Below, in pieces: positions 1 through 7,674 of a DNA stretch of 8,375 bases (position 1 is its first letter; every line of letters begins with the position of its first letter). This DNA is from DATCIH01 sp036507955. Its GTDB lineage: Bacteria > Bacillota > Clostridia > Clostridiales > Clostridiaceae. The notes beneath the pieces are model-generated. The model was not told the origin of the DNA. It saw only the letters and a list, made by a program, of their open reading frames with translations, and made no database searches. A program made the translations under genes and the position numbers. The stretch lies in contig DATCIH010000167.1 in NCBI GenBank assembly GCA_036507955.1, positions 1 through 8,375 on the forward strand, in the 5' to 3' direction.

Positions 1-947
1 GAAAAACAAGAGAAATGTTTTTCAAGGAATGAAGGATGCCTTCGACGATAATGTTGTAACCTTAAAAGTATAATAATAGTATAAGGCCACTATAATATAT
101 TTAGAGGTCTTATTTATCGACGCTACATCTGAACTGTAACAAGACATATGCTGAATTTAAAAGCATTTGTCAGAAAATATTGGCTTCTGGTGCGACTCCT
201 ATCTATGAACCAGTCTCAGATGGTTGGCATCATGTATTATGGTTCCCAGACCTTGGACTAGTATATGAAAAAACAACCCCAGGACTAACGGACAAGTTAA
301 ATACCAATAAGGGTACCTTTGCTGATTCAGCAGTTATGGAAAAAGCTATCACGCAATTACAAGAAATGGCCAAATTAGGTTTCTTCGGCAAGAATTTCTT
401 ATCCGATTCAACTGCAGATTTAGATAAAAATTTAGGCAGTGGAAAGTATGCTATGGCTCTCGCTCAATTAAGTGAACCTGATTTAATAGCAAAGGCAGTT
501 CCAGGAATTACAGCTGATACCTTCGGATTTTTCATACCACCACTAGCAGATAATCAGATAATCGATTATAACCCAGCTGCTCCAAGTAAATTTATATATT
601 CAGGTTCAAAATACATTCAAGAAGCAAAAGATTATTTCAAATACCTTACAAAACAAGAAAATCTTCAATTTACAGTTGATACTGATACAACAGTTGTATC
701 TTTAGGGTTTACTGGACTTAAAGATAAGTTCTCTACTGCAGTAAAGGAATTTATAGCATCCTCCCCTGAAAAAGGAACTGTTTATCAAGCACAAATAAAA
801 TATCTTAATCCTCAATGGATGGATATTGGTAAAGATTTAACAGCAATGTTTACTACATCTTTATCACCTAAAGATGTATTGAAAAATATAGATAAAAGAA
901 GAGCTGAGCAAGCAAAAGCAGCTAAAGATCCAGCATGGCCAAACTAA
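1..947 (+). pseudogene. Sugar ABC transporter solute-binding protein, broken at its 5' side
   Basis: This is the remains of a family-1 extracellular solute-binding protein, the lipoprotein that captures an oligosaccharide for an ABC importer. The clean part runs from about 138 (NKTYAEF) to the TAA at 945-947. It holds about 270 residues of the C-terminal two thirds, including the TPIYEPVSDGWHHVLWFP stretch and the usual DPAWPN end. The family is usually about 430 residues with a lipoprotein signal, which is not in the window. Bases 2-70 read KNKRNVFQGMKDAF...VTLKV, which resembles the start of the mature protein in this family, followed by three tandem stops (71-79). Bases 106-137 give GLIYRRYI, then SEL, then NKTYAEF in three different frames, which fits the segment before the clean part with small deletions. 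I infer a loss of roughly 80-100 codons around 71-105. The TTG at 180 is not a true start, because homology extends upstream of it. Confidence 0.8.
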
Positions 948-974
948 AGCCTTTTTAATCATATTATTATTCAA

Positions 975-1022
975 TGGAGCAATAAATTATTATAGCTTAT
1001 AATATTTTGATTTATTGCTTCA
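975..1022 (+). other. Stem-loop between binding-protein and permease genes
   Basis: AGCAATAAAT (978-987) pairs with ATTTATTGCT (1010-1019). With two G-U pairs the stem extends to about 15 bp (975-989 with 1008-1022) around an 18-base loop. It is AT-rich and is followed by a mixed A/T stretch, not a clear U-tract. Hairpins at this place in sugar importer operons often stabilise the binding-protein message or reduce transcription into the permeases. That role is inferred here. Confidence 0.45.
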
Positions 1023-1057
1023 ATTTTATTTATAAAGAATGGAGATGATGATTTCAT

Positions 1058-1929
1058 ATGATAAAAAAGTAATATCCTTTCTACTTTGTTTTGGGTGCAC
1101 TAGTCTTATACCTTCTTTTATTTGTTATTCCTGGAGTAATGGGTATTTATTATTCCTTTACAGATTGGAGCAGTTATAGTAGAGTCATAAAGTTCATTGG
1201 ATTTGATAATTATAAGACAATATTTTCTAGCGGTGAAAATTATACATCCTATATAAAAAACACTATCAGGTTCACATTTGTCACTTCAATCCTTAAAACT
1301 GCACTTGGTCTTATTTTGCTATGTTACTTTGCGAAGGAATAAAAGGTAAAAATTTTCATAGAGCAGTAATATTTATGCCAGCTATACTTTCAATGTTAAT
1401 CACAGGTCTAGTTTTCAAATCTATCTTAAACCCATCAACAGGACTATTGAATGTACTATTAACTAAAATTGGACTAGGTTCTCTAACCCAACAATGGCTT
1501 ACAAATGTAAAAATTGCTTTTTATACAATTATGTCAGTGGATACATGGAAAGGCCTGGGATATATAATGACAATTCTCATGGCTGGATTACAATCTATTC
1601 CAAGATCTTACTATGAAGCAGCTGATATAGACGGTTCAAATGCATGGAGAAAGTTTATATATGTTACTCTACCCTTATTGATGCCAGCAATAACCGTTAC
1701 AACAGTTTTAAATCTTATATACGGACTTAAAGTCTTTGATGTTATTTATGCACTTACAAATGGTGGCCCAGGTTATGCCACTGAGGTATTATATACATCA
1801 GTATTCAAGGAATTTTCACAGGGTAGATATGGTATTGGCACAGCACTATCTTCAGTTTTACTGGTATTCGTAGTTACAGTCGGATATTTTGCAATAAAAC
1901 TTCTAAGCAGAGAGGAAGTTGAATTATGA
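1058..1929 (+). pseudogene. Sugar ABC transporter permease 1 (MalF type), stop at codon 5 plus frameshift
   Basis: This is a membrane subunit of a binding-protein-dependent sugar importer (MalF/UgpA type). The likely start is the ATG at 1058, preceded by GGAGA at 1041-1045. Read from there, the frame gives MIKK, then TAA (1070-1072), then YPFYFVLGALVLYLLLFVIPG, so homology continues in the same frame straight through the stop. That points to a base substitution. A second lesion lies near 1331, where the frame ending in GLILLCYF must shift by one lost base to continue as EGIKGKNFHRAVIF. The rest is clean to the TGA at 1927-1929. It includes the EAA loop that contacts the ATPase (EAADIDGSNAWRKFIYVTLP, about 1615-1674) and several hydrophobic segments. 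The total of 872 bases fits the usual length of about 290 residues. The stop overlaps the next gene's ATG as ATGA, showing that the two were translationally coupled. Confidence 0.9.
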
Positions 1930-2753
1930 GAAAAGGAAATAAACGCAAAAAAAACATTGTTGAAAATTTAGTTATATAGGTAGTAGATTTAATAATGCTT
2001 ATTCCTCTTATCTTAGTATTAATTAATTCCTTAAAAGATAAGTACCAATCAAGCTCTATGGGCATGGATCTCCCAACAAAGCTCCATTTCGAAAATTATA
2101 TAACAGTTATTAATCAAGGAAAATTATTTAGATCGTTTTTTAACAGTATGCTCTATGCTGGAACCTCCATTATTTTTGGAGTTATCCTAGCTGCAATGGC
2201 TGCCTACGTACTCTCAAGAAATAAGTCTAAATTAAATAAATTTCTGTACTTTTTTATGGTTTTAGGTATTGCAGTGCCTATAAATTATGTTTCACTAACT
2301 AAAATTATGCAAATGACTCATCTAATGAACACACAGCTAGGAATCTGTTTACTTTATACAGCTATGCAAATTCCATTCAGCGTGTTTTTATTTTATGGTT
2401 TTATAGTCACAGTACCAAAAGAGCTTGATGAAGCAGGAATACTAGATGGTTGTACTCCATTAAGGCTATTTTTTTCTATAGTATTTCCTCTCCTAAAACC
2501 AGTAGCTGTCACAGTTGGAATATTAAATTTTATGGGAGCTTGGAATGATTTTGTTACTCCCCTATATTACTTGAATAGTGCTAAAAATTGGCCAATGACT
2601 CTTGCGGTCTATAATTTCTTTGGACAGTATCAAATGCAATGGAACCTTGTTAGCGCAGATATTGTTTTGACTAGTTTACCGGTAATAGTTATTTACTTAA
2701 TAGGGCAAAAATATATTATTTCTGGAATGACATCTGGATCAGTAAAGGGCTAA
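1926..2753 (+). pseudogene. Sugar ABC transporter permease 2 (MalG type), amber stop at codon 18
   Basis: This is the partner membrane subunit of the importer (MalG/UgpE type). The ATG at 1926 overlaps the stop of the upstream permease (ATGA). The frame reads MRKGNKRKKNIVENLVI, then TAG (1977-1979), then VVDLIMLIPLILVLINSLKD with no change of frame. The single lesion is therefore a nonsense substitution inside the first membrane segment. The remaining 250 or so codons are clean. They include five further hydrophobic segments and the EAA loop, here ELDEAGILDGCTPLRLFFSI, with the C-terminal TSGSVKG typical of the family. An internal ATG at 1995 could restart translation, but it would remove the cytoplasmic N-terminus and part of the first membrane helix. 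I see no good ribosome binding site before it. This is the least damaged gene of the cluster. Confidence 0.88.
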
Positions 2754-2792
2754 AACATGAACTACTAATACTAAATATGAATTTTACTTAAT

Positions 2793-2797
2793 GGAGG
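2793..2797 (+). promoter_or_regulatory. Ribosome binding site deciding a TTG start
   Basis: GGAGG lies 9 bases before TTG at 2807. The nearby ATG at 2791 reads only four codons before a stop, so the TTG is the start of the URO-D-like gene. Confidence 0.75.
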
Positions 2798-2806
2798 TCG
2801 TTTAAT

Positions 2807-3899
2807 TTGAAATATAAAGATAATTGGAATGAAACTAAAGAAAAATTCAACTTATGGTGGGAAGGTAAAAACACTGGAAGACCACTAATGCATGTTGTAG
2901 GTAAAAGAAAGGGCCCTGTAGAAGGTCTTGAAGAAATATGCGAAGCTAGAAGTCTTGAGGATTTCTATTTAGATGTTGAAAGCAATATCATTAGGTATAG
3001 AAACTATTGCAAATCCAATGTGTTCTTAGCTGAAGCATACCCTAACTTTAGTATTGACCTCGGTCCAGGTTCTATGGCACTTTATCTAGGAGCGAACCCA
3101 ATTTTGCATGGGATACTGTTTGGTTTAAAGAATGTATAAAGGACTGGAGTGAATGGGGCGATTTAAAATTCGATTCTGAAAACTATTGGTGGAAAAAGCA
3201 TTTAGAATTAATTAAAAGAGCTGTGGAACTTTCCAGAGGTGATTTTTTTGTTAATATACCAGACATTATAGAAAATATGGATATTCCTTTAGTAATGCGT
3301 GGAACAGAAAACCTAATTTTTGATATGATGGATGAACCTGAATTGATAGAGAAATATGTAAATCAAATAGATGAACATTATTTTAGATATTACGATGAAC
3401 TATATGATTTAGTTAAGCAACCTGATGGAAGTTCAACCTATACAGTATTTTCAATATGGGTCCTGGTAAAACAGCTAAAATCCAATGTGATTTTTCTGCT
3501 ATGATGTCTCCTACCCAATATAGAAAATTTGTATTATCATCTCTTAGAAAACAGTGTCAAAAACTAGATCGTTCTCTTTATCATTTAGATGGTCCTGACG
3601 CTATAAAGCATGTTGATGCAATAATGGAGATCAAAGAGCTTAAGGCACTTCAATGGACATGTGGAGCTGGCAAACCCGATGGTGGCTCAGAACAATGGTA
3701 TCCTATATATGATAAGGTAAGAACTGCAGGTAAATCTTTATGGATTCAAATTTATGATGGAGATGTTAATGATTGGACAAATAGTGCTGAAAAGCTTGTG
3801 AAAAGATATGACACGGCAGGCTTATATTTCATTTTTCCTGATATGGATGAAGCTGATGCAAGAAATCTAATAGAAAAGGCAGAACGTGATTGGAAATAG
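2807..3899 (+). pseudogene. URO-D-superfamily-like protein of a sugar operon, two frameshifts
   Basis: The three reading-frame pieces join into one protein of about 363 residues. It resembles the uroporphyrinogen decarboxylase/methionine-synthase-like TIM-barrel superfamily members that clostridia encode beside sugar transporters. Their reaction is not known to me, and haem synthesis is unlikely in this setting. Piece 1 (2807-3100, TTG start) ends at SMALYLGANP. One base is lost at about 3101, after which piece 2 resumes as FAWDTVWFKECIKDW and runs to FSIW. One G is lost from the G-run at 3458-3460, after which piece 3 reads GPGKTAKIQCDFSAMM and ends at RDWK with TAG 3897-3899. Conserved-looking stretches are CDFSAMMSP, YHLDGPDAIKH and QWTCGAGKPDGG. 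No stop codon other than those caused by the shifts is seen. It lies 53 bases after the permease gene and 43 bases before the GH31 gene, so it was part of the same operon. The family assignment is moderate; the joined reading is strong. Confidence 0.75.
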
Positions 3900-3928
3900 C
3901 ATAACAAAGGTTTTTCCTGTAGAAGCAT

Positions 3929-3934
3929 GGGAGG
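3929..3934 (+). promoter_or_regulatory. Ribosome binding site of the GH31 gene
   Basis: GGGAGG lies 8 bases before ATG at 3943. It supports that start over the internal ATGs at 3970 and 3973. Confidence 0.75.
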
Positions 3935-3942
3935 TACTATAA

Positions 3943-5975
3943 ATGTTAGAAGCAATACCTAGAAAGAAAATGATGATTACAAACATTATTAAAGGTGAAA
4001 AATTTATTACTTTGAAAACAAGTAATGGTAAATTAAAATTAGAGCCCTGTTCTAACAGTATAATTCGTATTGTTTATACCCAAGAGGAGGAATTTTCTAA
4101 AGTACCAAGTCTTGGTGTAATAAATAAGAACTTTGCTTGCAATTGGAGCTTTAATGAAACAACCAGTTATATAGCTTTAACTACAGAACTTATTACAGTC
4201 TCTGTAGATAAAGCTACTTGTGCTATATCATACTTTGATCTACAAGGTAATTTACTTCTAAAAGAGCCAAACAAAGGAGGGAAATTTTTAGACAAATTTG
4301 ATGTTTATAAGATTCTTTTTGATGAAAATACAGAAATAAAGAAAATTCAAACTCCAGATGGTGAAAAAGATGAAGTGATTGGTAGCAGAAAAGTGTTTGA
4401 AAGAACTTCCTATCATACTAAGCTAGAATTTGAGTGGACTGAGGATGAAGCGCTTTATGGCCTTGGACAACATGAAGAAGGCGTAATGAATCTACGAGGC
4501 AGCTGACAATATATTCATCAAGCTAATATGAAAAAGATGAGCTACACAGTATGGGTGCAAAGTTTATGATTTCTATATGGCCGAATATGCATAAGAAAAG
4601 TGAAAACTATAAAGAAATGAATGAGAAAGGTTTACTTTTAAAAGGATCTGATTTGTACAATGCTTTTTTAGAAGATGCTAGAAAGCTATATTGGAAACAA
4701 GCAAATGAGGCTTATTTTCAAAAGGGGTAGATGCTTGGTGATGTGATAGCTGTGAGCCGTTTGTTCCTGAATGGCAGGGTAGTTTAAATAATGAACCTTG
4801 GAAGAAGTTCAACATGTTCTTAGATACAGCCAAAAATCATGTTGATGATGAATATGTAAATGCGTATCCTCTAATGCATGCAAAAGGAATTTATGAAGGG
4901 CAAAGATGTACATCTGACACAAAAAGGGTTGTTAATTTAACTCGCGCTTCATATATTGGTCAACAGAAATATGGAACCATTATGTGGTCAGGTGATATTT
5001 CTGCTAAATGGGATACTCTCAAGAAACAAATACCTGCTGGTCTAAATTTTTGTGCTACAGATCTCCCATATTGGACACTTGATATCGGTCATTCTTTGTT
5101 AAAAAAGGTGAACAATGGTTTTGGAATGGAGATTATGATAAGGGCACCGATGACCTTGGGTATAGAGAGTTATATGTACGATGGTTTCAGTTTGGTGCTT
5201 TTTTACCTATATTTCGTTCCCACGGGACAGATACAAGAAGAGAAGTTTGGCAATTTGGTGAAAAGGGGGAAGTATTCTATGACACCCTGGTTAAATTTGA
5301 TAAATTGAGATATGCCTTAATCCCTTATATCTACTCTTTAGCAGGTATGGTAACTCAAAAGGCTTATACCATATTACGAGCACTAGCTTTTGATTTTGTA
5401 GATAATAGAAAAGTCTTTAATATAAAGGATCAATATATGTTTGGTCCTGCACTTATGATATGCCCAGTTACAAATCCAATTTATTATGATAAAAATTCAA
5501 TAAAACTTAATGATATTGTAAAATCAAGAAATGTTTATCTACCTGATAGCAGTACTTGGTATGATTTTTGGACAAATATAATATATAAGGGCGGTACAAC
5601 ACTTATTGCTAGTGCGGAACTTAGTACTTTGCCCATTTATGTAAAAGCAGGCTCAATTTTGCCAAAAGGTCCCGATATCCAATGGACTGGGGAAAATCTG
5701 GTTGGTCCATTAACCATTAACATTTATTCAGACAAAGATGGTGAATTTACTATCTATGAAGATGAGGACGATAACTATAATTATGAAAATGGAGCTTTTT
5801 CAACTATTAAATTTGTTTGGAATGAAAAGGAAAGTAAACTAACAATATCTAAACGTAATGGTGAATTTAATGGACTGAAAAAAGAAAGAGCTATCACAAT
5901 GTATTTAATTACACATCGACAATTAGTTCAAGGAAAATTACATATGAGGGAGAAAATACTGAAGTGATCTTTTAA
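3943..5975 (+). pseudogene. GH31 alpha-glycosidase, at least six lesions
   Basis: This is a glycoside hydrolase family 31 enzyme (alpha-glucosidase or alpha-xylosidase type), probably cytoplasmic since no signal peptide is seen. The reading must be pieced together: 3943 to about 4530 (N-terminal beta domain, ending GLGQHEEGVMNLRGS), TGA at 4504, then QYIHQANMK. At 4531-4538 it jumps to DELHSMGAKFMISIWPNM; relatives have about 130 residues between these points, so roughly 0.4 kb is missing. A base is lost in the G-run at 4724-4727, then VDAW, TGA (4739-4741), CDSCEPF, where the Asp at 4745-4747 fits the catalytic nucleophile. WSGD at 4985-4996 fits the acid/base Asp. A base is lost near 5090 (DIG to FFVKKGEQWFWNGDYD), then FRSHGTDTRREVW and QYMFGPAL follow. 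A last shift at about 5900-5930 restores the end ITYEGENTEVIF with TAA 5973-5975. The catalytic-domain deletion alone makes it inactive. Substrate cannot be decided from sequence. Confidence 0.92.
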
Positions 5976-5982
5976 TTCTCTA

Positions 5983-6031
5983 AGGGGAATCTTTAGATAT
6001 CAATACAAATGCAATAGAAACTGATTCCCCT
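5983..6031. terminator. Possible terminator hairpin between convergent genes
   Basis: AGGGGAATC (5983-5991) pairs perfectly with GATTCCCCT (6023-6031) around a 31-base loop. A short T-run follows at 6044-6048. The place, just after the GH31 stop and before the end of the convergent glycosyltransferase gene, suits a transcription stop. The long loop and the 12-base gap before the T-run make it a weak example. Confidence 0.35.
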
Positions 6032-6074
6032 AGTTCAAAAGGAATTTTTCTTAATACCTCATATAAAATTAAAG

Positions 6075-7466
6075 TTAAACTTCATCTATTCCTATCTGCC
6101 TTGTATGTTTTGTATGACTCCATTCTTTATTATTTTTATTTATAATTCCTTGTATAGTTATAGGAATCCATGTTAATGTATACACTCCATATAGAATATA
6201 CCTAATAAATAGCAGTGCTGATTTCTTACCTGCTACTATTAAAATTAACAGGATTAGAAAAGATAAATATATTACATTTTCAGTGACTGCTTGTAAAAGA
6301 GTAATGTAACTTCCATATATTAATCTAGATATTACAATATTCAAAGAATATAAACTTAAAAATACAAATACTAGTTTATTTAGTTTTATTTCTAAAATCA
6401 TAATAAACGGAGTAAATAAAAATTGAAATATGCTAAAACCCATCCATACATATCCAGAGATCAAATTGTCTATTGCAAATATATTAACTCCTTGTGGAGT
6501 ATTTTTTTGAATAAGAGTCAATAAAATTGATATACCAAGTAAAAGTGTAATAAAGGGCTGTATAGTATACAGCGCACAATCAAAAGAAATAAAATCAAAC
6601 TTTACAAATGCGTTTTTCATAAGAGGTAAAAAATATCTTGATGAAACATCTGTAAAGCCTTGCATCCATCTTTTTCTTTGATTCCAGGACTGTTTTAAAG
6701 TAAGTGGCTTTTCATCATACACAACAGCTTCGTGCGCCCACCCTACTCTATATCCATTTAAAACAAGTTTACAGGTAAATTCTAAATCTTCAGTTAGACA
6801 GGTTACACCCCAACCTATTTGTTTTAATACCTCTGTATCAACTATAAATCCTGTACCTCCAATTTGGTTTGAAAGTCCTATATTATTTCTTGCAAGTTGA
6901 AATACTCTGTTCGCAGTCCAAAATGATATTGAATATGATTCTGTAATCCACGAATCATGAGGATTTTTACTATCTAAGTAACCCTGTACAACTTTATAGC
7001 CTTCCATCATCTTATTATTCATTTCAATTAAGAAGTTTTTTGAAACTAGATTGTCCGCATCAAAAATTGCAAATGCATCATATTTCTTTTCCATATTAAA
7101 AATCTTTTCAAACATCCATTCTAATGCAAAACCCTTCCCATTTTTTTCTTTATTTATTCTTTCAAAAACATTCACATTTAATTTTCCAGCTATGCTGGCA
7201 GTATTATCTGTACAATTATCAGCAATAATATATATATCATATAAATATTTTGGATAATCTATCTCCTTTAAGCTTTCAATTATCTTTCCAATAACAGCCT
7301 CCTCATTGTGCGCTGCGACAAGTAAGGCAAAGGATTTCTCTGGTTTATATAATCTATGATTTGCCTTTTTGTATAATCCAAAGAAAGATATTATTAAATA
7401 ATAGAGGGAGATTAAAAATACTGAAATTTGAAATATCGAAATTAAGTTTATCATTAAGTTCTTCAA
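6075..7466 (-). CDS. Family 2 membrane glycosyltransferase
   Basis: This 463-residue protein transfers a sugar from a nucleotide donor at the membrane, probably to build or modify a surface or exported polysaccharide. It has one N-terminal membrane helix (about 8-31), then a cytoplasmic GT-A domain with AAHNEE (51-56), DNCTDNT (83-89), the metal-binding DAD (136-138), GGTGF (203-207), TED (225-227) and QRKRW (263-267). The TED plus QxxRW pair marks the processive cellulose/hyaluronan/PNAG-synthase-like branch. Four or five membrane helices follow (about 299-319, 338-358, 364-383, 397-413, 416-437), and a basic tail ends in HTKHTRQIGIDEV. The start is TTG at 7466-7464 with GGAGG (complement of 7474-7478) 7 bases before it. 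The frame is complete and undamaged, in contrast to its neighbour. No second synthase subunit is next to it, so donor and product are unknown. Confidence 0.92.
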   Translation of the reverse strand: MKNLMINLISIFQISVFLISLYYLIISFFGLYKKANHRLYKPEKSFALLVAAHNEEAVIGKIIESLKEIDYPKYLYDIYIIADNCTDNTASIAGKLNVNVFERINKEKNGKGFALEWMFEKIFNMEKKYDAFAIFDADNLVSKNFLIEMNNKMMEGYKVVQGYLDSKNPHDSWITESYSISFWTANRVFQLARNNIGLSNQIGGTGFIVDTEVLKQIGWGVTCLTEDLEFTCKLVLNGYRVGWAHEAVVYDEKPLTLKQSWNQRKRWMQGFTDVSSRYFLPLMKNAFVKFDFISFDCALYTIQPFITLLLGISILLTLIQKNTPQGVNIFAIDNLISGYVWMGFSIFQFLFTPFIMILEIKLNKLVFVFLSLYSLNIVISRLIYGSYITLLQAVTENVIYLSFLILLILIVAGKKSALLFIRYILYGVYTLTWIPITIQGIINKNNKEWSHTKHTRQIGIDEV

Positions 7467-7473
7467 TTTCCAT

Positions 7474-7478
7474 CCTCC
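7474..7478 (-). promoter_or_regulatory. Ribosome binding site deciding the TTG start of the glycosyltransferase
   Basis: On the - strand GGAGG stands 7 bases before TTG (7466-7464). The ATGs close to it are in other frames or stop within a few codons. Confidence 0.75.
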
Positions 7479-7534
7479 ATTTCTAAAAAATTAAACTACA
7501 TATAAATTTACCATGGGTGTTAAATAAGCTGCCT

Positions 7535-7565
7535 TATATACTCTAATAACTTATAATGTTCGAAA
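7535..7565 (-). promoter_or_regulatory. Weak candidate promoter for the glycosyltransferase
   Basis: On the - strand a TATATA box (7540-7535) lies 18 bases after TTCGAA. Both boxes are imperfect matches to the SigA consensus in a very AT-rich stretch, so this could be chance. Some promoter is expected between the hairpin at 7622-7653 and the gene. Confidence 0.2.
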
Positions 7566-7569
7566 TAAT

Positions 7570-7589
7570 GATAATTTATGCAAATTATC
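7570..7589. promoter_or_regulatory. Operator-like palindrome upstream of the glycosyltransferase
   Basis: Two 8-base arms, GATAATTT and AAATTATC, are exact inverted copies separated by four bases. The site is about 104 bases before the glycosyltransferase start. It is a plausible dimeric regulator site. The regulator is unknown, and AT-rich palindromes of this length can occur by chance. Confidence 0.35.
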
Positions 7590-7621
7590 GTGAAAAAAGA
7601 TGTTTTACCTTCCTTAACCCA

Positions 7622-7653
7622 AAGTTCCCTCAGACCTTAGTCTGAGGGAACTT
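7622..7653 (-). terminator. Perfect 14-bp hairpin after the small membrane-protein gene
   Basis: AAGTTCCCTCAGAC (7622-7635) and GTCTGAGGGAACTT (7640-7653) pair without mismatch around a four-base loop. It begins 21 bases past the TAA of the - strand membrane-protein gene, the usual place for an intrinsic terminator. On the - strand only TTT follows before GGG, and on the + strand the sequence after it is A-rich, so the usual U-tract is missing in both directions. It is much more GC-rich than its surroundings. Confidence 0.6.
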
Positions 7654-7674
7654 AAAACTCACTATACAAGAACA

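Noticed and set aside
91..96. TATAAT as a promoter -10 box for the operon
   Set aside because: No -35 box stands at the right distance, the stretch is AT-rich, and the site lies inside the remains of the binding-protein gene.
1874..2065. 63-residue reading frame on the - strand
   Set aside because: It lies across the junction of the two permease genes on the opposite strand and has no family features or ribosome binding site. It is a shadow frame.
3100..3460. Programmed ribosomal frameshifting in the URO-D-like gene
   Set aside because: Neither shift site has a classic slippery heptamer, two shifts would be needed in one gene, and the neighbouring genes carry unrelated lesions of the same age.
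3752..3955. 67-residue - strand reading frame
   Set aside because: It is antisense to the conserved end of the URO-D-like gene and is explained by that coding sequence.
1..5975. Reassigned stop codon or a recoding system explaining the broken frames
   Set aside because: All three stop codons (TAA, TAG, TGA) interrupt frames and all three also end genes normally here, and several breaks are frameshifts or deletions. Neither a changed code nor selenocysteine or pyrrolysine insertion fits.
7051..7257. 68-residue + strand reading frame inside the glycosyltransferase gene
   Set aside because: It is antisense to the conserved GT-A domain coding sequence and has no independent support.
7563..7592. 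Fur box upstream of the glycosyltransferase
   Set aside because: Only one TGATAAT-like half is present on each side of a wider centre. The 7-1-7 spacing of Fur sites is not met.
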